Positions 14,550-19,179 of a DNA stretch of 19,179 bases are shown here, piece after piece. The DNA lies in assembly GCA_964626735.1 (NCBI GenBank), contig CAZVIJ010000033.1, forward strand, positions 1 through 19,179, written 5' to 3'. Under the pieces are notes generated by a model that made no database searches, had not been told where the DNA came from, and saw only the letters and a program-made list of their open reading frames with translations. The position numbers and the translations under genes are program-made. This stretch comes from CAZVIJ01 sp964626735 (GTDB lineage: Bacteria; Patescibacteriota; Dojkabacteria; JAOAGR01). Numbering within the stretch: the first letter of the stretch is position 1; each line of letters begins with the position of its first letter.

Positions 14550-17500
14550 ATGAATAAGGCCATGTACGTCATGGTGCTTTGCGTTGTCGTTCTCTCGGTC
14601 ATATCCTTTTCGGTTCAGTATATTTCCCATCGCGACACCAAGCCTCGGGCGGAGGGGACCTCAAGTTCCGCTATGGCGTCCGCTTGGGAAACGAACGGCA
14701 CGGTGTACAGCATGACTCATGGAAGCGACGGAACCGTCTATGTGGGAGGCAGCTTTACCTACGTCGGCCCGCATACGGGACTCGGCGTTGCCGTAAGCGC
14801 GACGACTGCATCGCCCGTAGGAAATTATCCGCTCGTTGACGCTTATCCGAACAACTATCGCCAAGTTGAGGCCGTTGTCCCCGACGGTAGCGGCGGCTGG
14901 TATATCGGCGGAAAATTCACGAGGGTAGGAGGCTTGACGAGAAACAATCTAGCGCACATCCTCTCGTCCGGGTCGCTCGATACTTCTTGGGATCCTGAAC
15001 CGAACAACGAAGTCACCACGCTCGAGAAAGTAGGCACGACCCTGTATGTCGGAGGGTACTTCACCAATATTAGCGGTACGGGGCGCAACTATCTTGCGGC
15101 GTACGATACGACTACCGGCAATCTCCTTTCGTGGAATCCGAATCCGAGCAGCTACATCAACGCGCTCAAGTCGGACGGAACCACGCTCTACGTCGCTGGC
15201 GCCTTCGTAACCATCTCGTCGAACTCGAGAATCTACCTTGCCTCATACGCCGTTTCCGGCAATACCCTCAACGCATGGAATCCGATACCGACGTCGTATC
15301 CAAGATCGCTTGCAATAGCCAACGGCTACCTATATGTCGGCGGAGACTTTTCCCAAATCAACAGCATCTCCCATGGAAGGATCGCAGCATTCGATTTGGC
15401 GACCGGTAATTTGAATGCCTGGAATCCTTCAGCCGACGGAGGAATTTATTCTATCGCGGCGAATGCAAATGAAGTCTATGTCGTAGGCCAGTTCAGTACC
15501 CTCAATGCTTCTTCGAGGAACTCAATCGGCTCGTTCCAGGCCGTTGGGGTAGGAACGGCTACAACATCGTTTGACCCGAATCCCGATAGCAGCGCGTATG
15601 TCGTTCATATCAACGGAACGACGCTCTACGTTGGCGGCTACTTCACCTATATTAGCGGTTCCTATTTACGCAACAGCGTCGCAGCCTATGATACTTCGAC
15701 GAATACGATCACGAGCTGGAATCCGGGTGCGAACGATGAAGTCGACGCAATATATTCGGACGGCACGAATGTTTTCCTGGGCGGTTACAGCGACAGTTTT
15801 GGAGGCAAGCCGCGCGTAAACCTTGCAGCGTTCGACGGTACAACCCATGCTGCAACTTCCTGGGCGCCGACGACGAACGATATTGTACGGGCTTTGGCGG
15901 TAACATCCTCGACAGTCTATGTTGGGGGCGACTTTACCCAGCTCAACGGCAGCGCGCATAATTACTTGGGGGCAGTCGATCTGAGCGGCGCAACCGTCAG
16001 TTGGACTCCGAATCCCGATAACCTCGTCTATACCCTTGCGGTTAACGGATCCACGCTGTATGCCGGAGGAGACTTTACCACCATTTCCTCTGCATCGAGA
16101 GGCAGGGGAGCGGCATACAGCACCAGCAGCAATGCGATCACGTCATGGAATGCTGGAGCCAACAGTACTATCTACGCATACGCCTTCAACGGATCTTCGG
16201 TGTATGTCGGCGGCGACTTCTCGACGATTGGGGCAAACTCGCAATCCCGCTCGTACGTTGCGGAATTGGATTCGGTCTCGGCAAACGCCACCGCTTGGAA
16301 TCCTGCAGCCGACAGCACGGTATATGCCCTTGCATATGCAAGCCCCTATGTATACGTCGGCGGCGTTTTCGGAAATATCGGCGGGGGAGCGCATAACAGT
16401 CTTGCAGCGGTCAACGCTTCAAGCGGGGTAGCATCGTCATGGACGCCAAGCGTAACGGGGGGCACCTTTTCATACCAGGGCGTACATCAAATTATTCTCA
16501 ACGCTTCTACCGCCTATATTAGCGGAGGATTCACCAGCGTCTCGGGTTACAGCAGAAAGGGACTTGCTGCAGTCGATCTCGCCAGCGGCTATCCGACTTC
16601 GCTCAATATCAATGCAGACAGCAACGTACGGGCGATCGATCTAAGCAACGGCGTACTAACAGCAGGCGGCGATTGGTGGAATCTCGACCAGGTGCAAAGA
16701 ACCTATATGGCGGCATTCCAAGTTTCCACACCGGACCCAACCATTACGAACGATAACGTCGCGTACAACGGGTTTCCGGAAACAGACGGCGACGTCAAGG
16801 CGATTGAAGTCTCAGGCAATACGGCGTATGTCGGAGGAACATTCAAGTACATGGGGCCGCATACGGGAACCGGCGCTACCGTAAATATCTCCGACGGTTC
16901 TCTTTCCGTTGGGTTTCCTCAAGTCGACTTCCAGATTTACAGCGTCGTACCTGATGGATCGGGCGGATGGTATATCGGAGGCAATTTCACGAAGGTCGGA
17001 TCCTCGACGAGGAATGCGATTGCGCATATAAATTCCGATAATACGGTCGACGCGAACTTCAACCCGAACGGCAACGGAATTGTATGGTCGATGGTATTGA
17101 GCGGATCGACCCTGTACGTGGGAGGCGACTTCACGACAATCGGCGGACAATCCCGCGCCGGTATCGCAGCAATTGATGTTACCAACGGTACGGCAACTTC
17201 TTGGTACCCGGCGGGCGGTGTCGTCGGTTCGGTTCGTAAGCTGTTCCTCGACGGCTCGACGCTCTACCTGGGCGGCGGATTCACGAACGTGAACGGCAGC
17301 GCTCGTAACAAGGCGGCTTCTATCGATACCGGTACCCAATCGGTCACTTCATGGAACCCGAACGTCAGCAACGGTTCCTACGTTTACGAAGTGTATGCCG
17401 ATGCAGGATACGTTTACATCGGCGGCGATTTCACCACCGTTTCCGCTGCGAGCCATCCATATATTGCCCAGTTCGACAAATCGGCAAATCCGCCATCCAT

Positions 17501-19179
17501 CACCGGTTGGAATCCAGGCATCTCCGGCGGTTCGACGAAAGTTTATTCTATCGTCAATAGCGGAAGCACTATATATATCGGAGGCGTTTTCTCCAACGCA
17601 GGCGGCCAAGCGAGGAACGGCGGGGCAGGAGTTGGAGAGACCACCGGAACCGCAAATTCATGGGATCCCGGTCTTGGCGGCATACGGAAAATACTGATAA
17701 CAGGCGGCAATATTTATATCGGCGGCGCATTCACGGAATACGGGCAATCTGGCTCATGGCCCTTCGCCGGCACGATAAAAAATAGGGTAGCGGCATTCGA
17801 CCTGGCGACCGGCGCCATCAGCAGCTCGTATATTTACGGAACGAACGGCACCGTTTGGGATATGGCCGTGTACAACACGAAACTGTATTTGGGAGGAGAT
17901 TTCACGAGCGCCGGCGGCGTGCCGCGCCGTAATGCAGGTTCGGTTAACCTGTCGACCAATGCGGTTACCTCGTGGAACCCCGACGTGAAGGGCACGGAAG
18001 TTGACGCTTTCGCGGTTAGCGCAGGCGTCGTCTATATCGGCGGGTACTACAGCCAAATCGGTTCGACGAACAGAAACCATATCGGCGCTGTTGACGCGAC
18101 AACGGCAGCGGTCGTTTCCGGTTGGGACGCGAATGCAGGCGACCAGGTTCGTGCAATCGCGGTGAGCGGATCGTATGTTTATCTTGGCGGCTGGTTCTAT
18201 ACCATGGGCGGCAATTCGATCGATAATCTCGCTCGAGTCAGTACGGCGGACGGTACGCTCGATATGACGTGGAACGCATCGGGGGATGGCTTAGTACGAG
18301 ATATCTTTATTTCCGGCTCGAATATGTACGTCGGCGGCGACTTCGGCACCATCAATAACGGGCAAACCAGACAGCGCCTGGCTGCGTACGACATATCGAC
18401 AAATCCGCCGACATTGAAATCGTTTTCGGTTGCCATGACCGGCTTCGTCGACACGCTTTTCGAGACAGGCGGCAACCTGTATTTCGGCGGATCGTTTACG
18501 TCGGTCGCCGGCAAGGCAAGAAACAAGATTGCCGCCGTAAACGCAACAACAGGAGCGCTGCTTCCTTGGAATCCCGAGACGTACGCGTGGGAAGTCTACG
18601 CAATGGTTTTGAACGGCACGACTGTCTACCTGACCGGTCAATTCCAGATCGTCGATGGCGCCAACAGGAAGACTGTCGCAGCAGTCGATCTGGCAACCGG
18701 AACGCCAAACGCATGGTATCCAGGATTCGAAAATTCCCAGGATACCGGACATGCTATTGCGCTCCACAACAACGACATTATCCTCGGAGGCTTGTTCAAC
18801 TACGTCAACAACTACACCGATTACCGGCAGTACCTCGCAATGTTCCCCGAGACGGCATCGACGCCGTCGGTCCAGTTTACCTCAACTTCGACGAGCGGCG
18901 GTGAAGGGACTGCATCGGTTAATTTGCAGCTGACCCTTTCGGGAACGTATGGTTCAGATGTTACCGTCGATTATTCCGTTACGGGAGGTACCGCAACCGG
19001 AGGAGGCGTCGATTTTACGCTTGCGAGCGGTACGGCGACGATTACCTCCGGCAGCCTTACGACAAACATTCCGCTCACGATCGTCAACGACAGCGTTGCG
19101 GAGTCGAGCGAAACGATTGTCGTGACGATATCAAATCCAACCAATGCTACGTTGGGCGCCAACTCGAGTCACACCTATA
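14550..19179 (+). CDS. Giant exported beta-propeller repeat protein with Calx-beta domain (3' partial)
   Basis: An open frame of at least 1543 codons, running off the window with no stop. It begins MNKAMYVMVLCVVVLS, a signal peptide or anchor (about residues 4-24), then a short polar linker. Next come 28 repeats of about 50 aa, each with an aromatic-x-GG-x-F strand (for example LYVGGDFTTI), a Leu/Ala-Ala-aspartate strand and a T-x-W-N-P turn. This pattern resembles DUF5122/delta-60 beta-propeller repeats. From 18861 (TPSVQF) the sequence becomes a Calx-beta domain (GEGTASVNLQLTLSG, then ESSETIVVTISNP), cut at the edge. Composition is rich in Gly, Ser, Thr and Asn with almost no Cys, typical of surface proteins. 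It is probably a cell-surface adhesin or binding protein; the ligand is unknown. A GTG at 14481 would add a basic 23-residue cytosolic leader. Confidence 0.9.
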   Translation, partial: MNKAMYVMVLCVVVLSVISFSVQYISHRDTKPRAEGTSSSAMASAWETNGTVYSMTHGSDGTVYVGGSFTYVGPHTGLGVAVSATTASPVGNYPLVDAYPNNYRQVEAVVPDGSGGWYIGGKFTRVGGLTRNNLAHILSSGSLDTSWDPEPNNEVTTLEKVGTTLYVGGYFTNISGTGRNYLAAYDTTTGNLLSWNPNPSSYINALKSDGTTLYVAGAFVTISSNSRIYLASYAVSGNTLNAWNPIPTSYPRSLAIANGYLYVGGDFSQINSISHGRIAAFDLATGNLNAWNPSADGGIYSIAANANEVYVVGQFSTLNASSRNSIGSFQAVGVGTATTSFDPNPDSSAYVVHINGTTLYVGGYFTYISGSYLRNSVAAYDTSTNTITSWNPGANDEVDAIYSDGTNVFLGGYSDSFGGKPRVNLAAFDGTTHAATSWAPTTNDIVRALAVTSSTVYVGGDFTQLNGSAHNYLGAVDLSGATVSWTPNPDNLVYTLAVNGSTLYAGGDFTTISSASRGRGAAYSTSSNAITSWNAGANSTIYAYAFNGSSVYVGGDFSTIGANSQSRSYVAELDSVSANATAWNPAADSTVYALAYASPYVYVGGVFGNIGGGAHNSLAAVNASSGVASSWTPSVTGGTFSYQGVHQIILNASTAYISGGFTSVSGYSRKGLAAVDLASGYPTSLNINADSNVRAIDLSNGVLTAGGDWWNLDQVQRTYMAAFQVSTPDPTITNDNVAYNGFPETDGDVKAIEVSGNTAYVGGTFKYMGPHTGTGATVNISDGSLSVGFPQVDFQIYSVVPDGSGGWYIGGNFTKVGSSTRNAIAHINSDNTVDANFNPNGNGIVWSMVLSGSTLYVGGDFTTIGGQSRAGIAAIDVTNGTATSWYPAGGVVGSVRKLFLDGSTLYLGGGFTNVNGSARNKAASIDTGTQSVTSWNPNVSNGSYVYEVYADAGYVYIGGDFTTVSAASHPYIAQFDKSANPPSITGWNPGISGGSTKVYSIVNSGSTIYIGGVFSNAGGQARNGGAGVGETTGTANSWDPGLGGIRKILITGGNIYIGGAFTEYGQSGSWPFAGTIKNRVAAFDLATGAISSSYIYGTNGTVWDMAVYNTKLYLGGDFTSAGGVPRRNAGSVNLSTNAVTSWNPDVKGTEVDAFAVSAGVVYIGGYYSQIGSTNRNHIGAVDATTAAVVSGWDANAGDQVRAIAVSGSYVYLGGWFYTMGGNSIDNLARVSTADGTLDMTWNASGDGLVRDIFISGSNMYVGGDFGTINNGQTRQRLAAYDISTNPPTLKSFSVAMTGFVDTLFETGGNLYFGGSFTSVAGKARNKIAAVNATTGALLPWNPETYAWEVYAMVLNGTTVYLTGQFQIVDGANRKTVAAVDLATGTPNAWYPGFENSQDTGHAIALHNNDIILGGLFNYVNNYTDYRQYLAMFPETASTPSVQFTSTSTSGGEGTASVNLQLTLSGTYGSDVTVDYSVTGGTATGGGVDFTLASGTATITSGSLTTNIPLTIVNDSVAESSETIVVTISNPTNATLGANSSHTY
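14688..16785 (+). repeat. First block of 14 propeller-type protein repeats
   Basis: Fourteen copies of the GG-x-F repeat, spaced about 140-165 bp. The block opens with a module containing GPHTG (14766-14780), followed by PDGSGGWYIGGKFT. The last copy (near 16653) is the most diverged, with GGDWWNL in place of GGDF. Confidence 0.75.
16786..18845 (+). repeat. Second block of 14 propeller-type protein repeats
   Basis: Fourteen further copies, spaced about 139-165 bp. The block again opens with a GPHTG module (16854-16868) and then PDGSGGWYIGGNFT. Its first two repeats are closer to those of block one than to their neighbours, showing that the whole block was duplicated. The two GPHTG sites are 2088 bp (696 codons) apart. 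Confidence 0.75.
18861..19179 (+). other. Calx-beta domain of the giant protein (cut by window edge)
   Basis: About 106 residues from TPSVQF to the edge. It shows the family's acidic turn (VNDSVAESSETIVVTI), a GGTAT hairpin (TGGTATGGGVDFTL) and a final NATLGANSSHTY strand, nearly a full domain. Calx-beta domains often occur as Ca2+-binding spacers in surface proteins; more may follow beyond the window. Confidence 0.85.

Noticed and set aside
14387..14602. 72-residue N-terminal extension of the HerA-like protein with a membrane-like stretch
   Set aside because: It precedes the family's typical start, overlaps the giant gene's signal segment on the other strand, and bypasses a well-placed -10 box for the shorter form.
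14688..18845. Repeats at roughly 150-bp spacing, considered as a CRISPR or DNA satellite
   Set aside because: The repetition is degenerate at the DNA level and regular only in the translated frame, so it is protein repeat structure.

Overview
The window looks like a fragment of a Patescibacteria (Candidate Phyla Radiation) genome, probably of the parcubacterial type; this is inferred from style, not from a marker gene. The signs are very tight gene packing, ATGA/TAATG stop-start overlaps, almost no Shine-Dalgarno sequences, -10 boxes lying right against start codons, a compact HerA-like ATPase, an ABC exporter and a giant exported repeat protein. TGA is a normal stop throughout, which argues against the code-25 lineages (Gracilibacteria, Absconditabacteria). 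Two runs of ten N (6774-6783 and 10294-10303) mark unresolved bases.

Region 1 (14-7038) is a copper/soft-metal handling island. A six-gene plus-strand operon (14-5561) encodes a small DUF2933-like membrane protein, a free HMA metallochaperone, an exported protein with four DUF305 domains, a CopA-type P1B-1 Cu+ ATPase, an unrecognised anchored His-rich protein, and an HMA domain fused to a TauE/SafE (DsbD/CcdA-like) membrane protein. Facing it is a minus-strand gene for a Met/His-rich protein with two DUF305 domains (5565-6164). Divergent from that is a second plus-strand set (6260-7038): a 30-aa membrane microprotein, a 67-aa two-helix membrane protein and a membrane-anchored cupredoxin. Together these could pass Cu+ from cytosolic HMA domains to the ATPase and then to extracytoplasmic carriers. 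No CsoR, CopY or CueR-type metal regulator is encoded in the window.

Region 2 (7059-14386) is housekeeping and unknown genes: an ABC exporter; an unrecognised 362-aa protein (minus); a U32 peptidase-family RNA hydroxylase-like protein followed by a ferredoxin (minus operon); an unrecognised 374-aa protein (plus); and a HerA/DUF853-type ATPase (minus). Three convergent gene pairs are separated by only 2-4 bp.

Region 3 (14550 to the end) is one open reading frame of at least 1543 codons. It encodes an exported protein with an N-terminal hydrophobic segment, 28 beta-propeller-like repeats of about 50 aa in two homologous blocks of 14, and then a Calx-beta domain cut by the window edge.

Two regulatory patterns recur. 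Six genes have a -10 hexamer 5-10 nt before the start codon, implying leaderless or nearly leaderless mRNAs. Two divergent promoter regions (6165-6259 and 11615-11711) each carry a GTGA-N6-TCAC palindrome that resembles a CRP/FNR-family site, centred about 42-44 bp upstream of one inferred transcription start.
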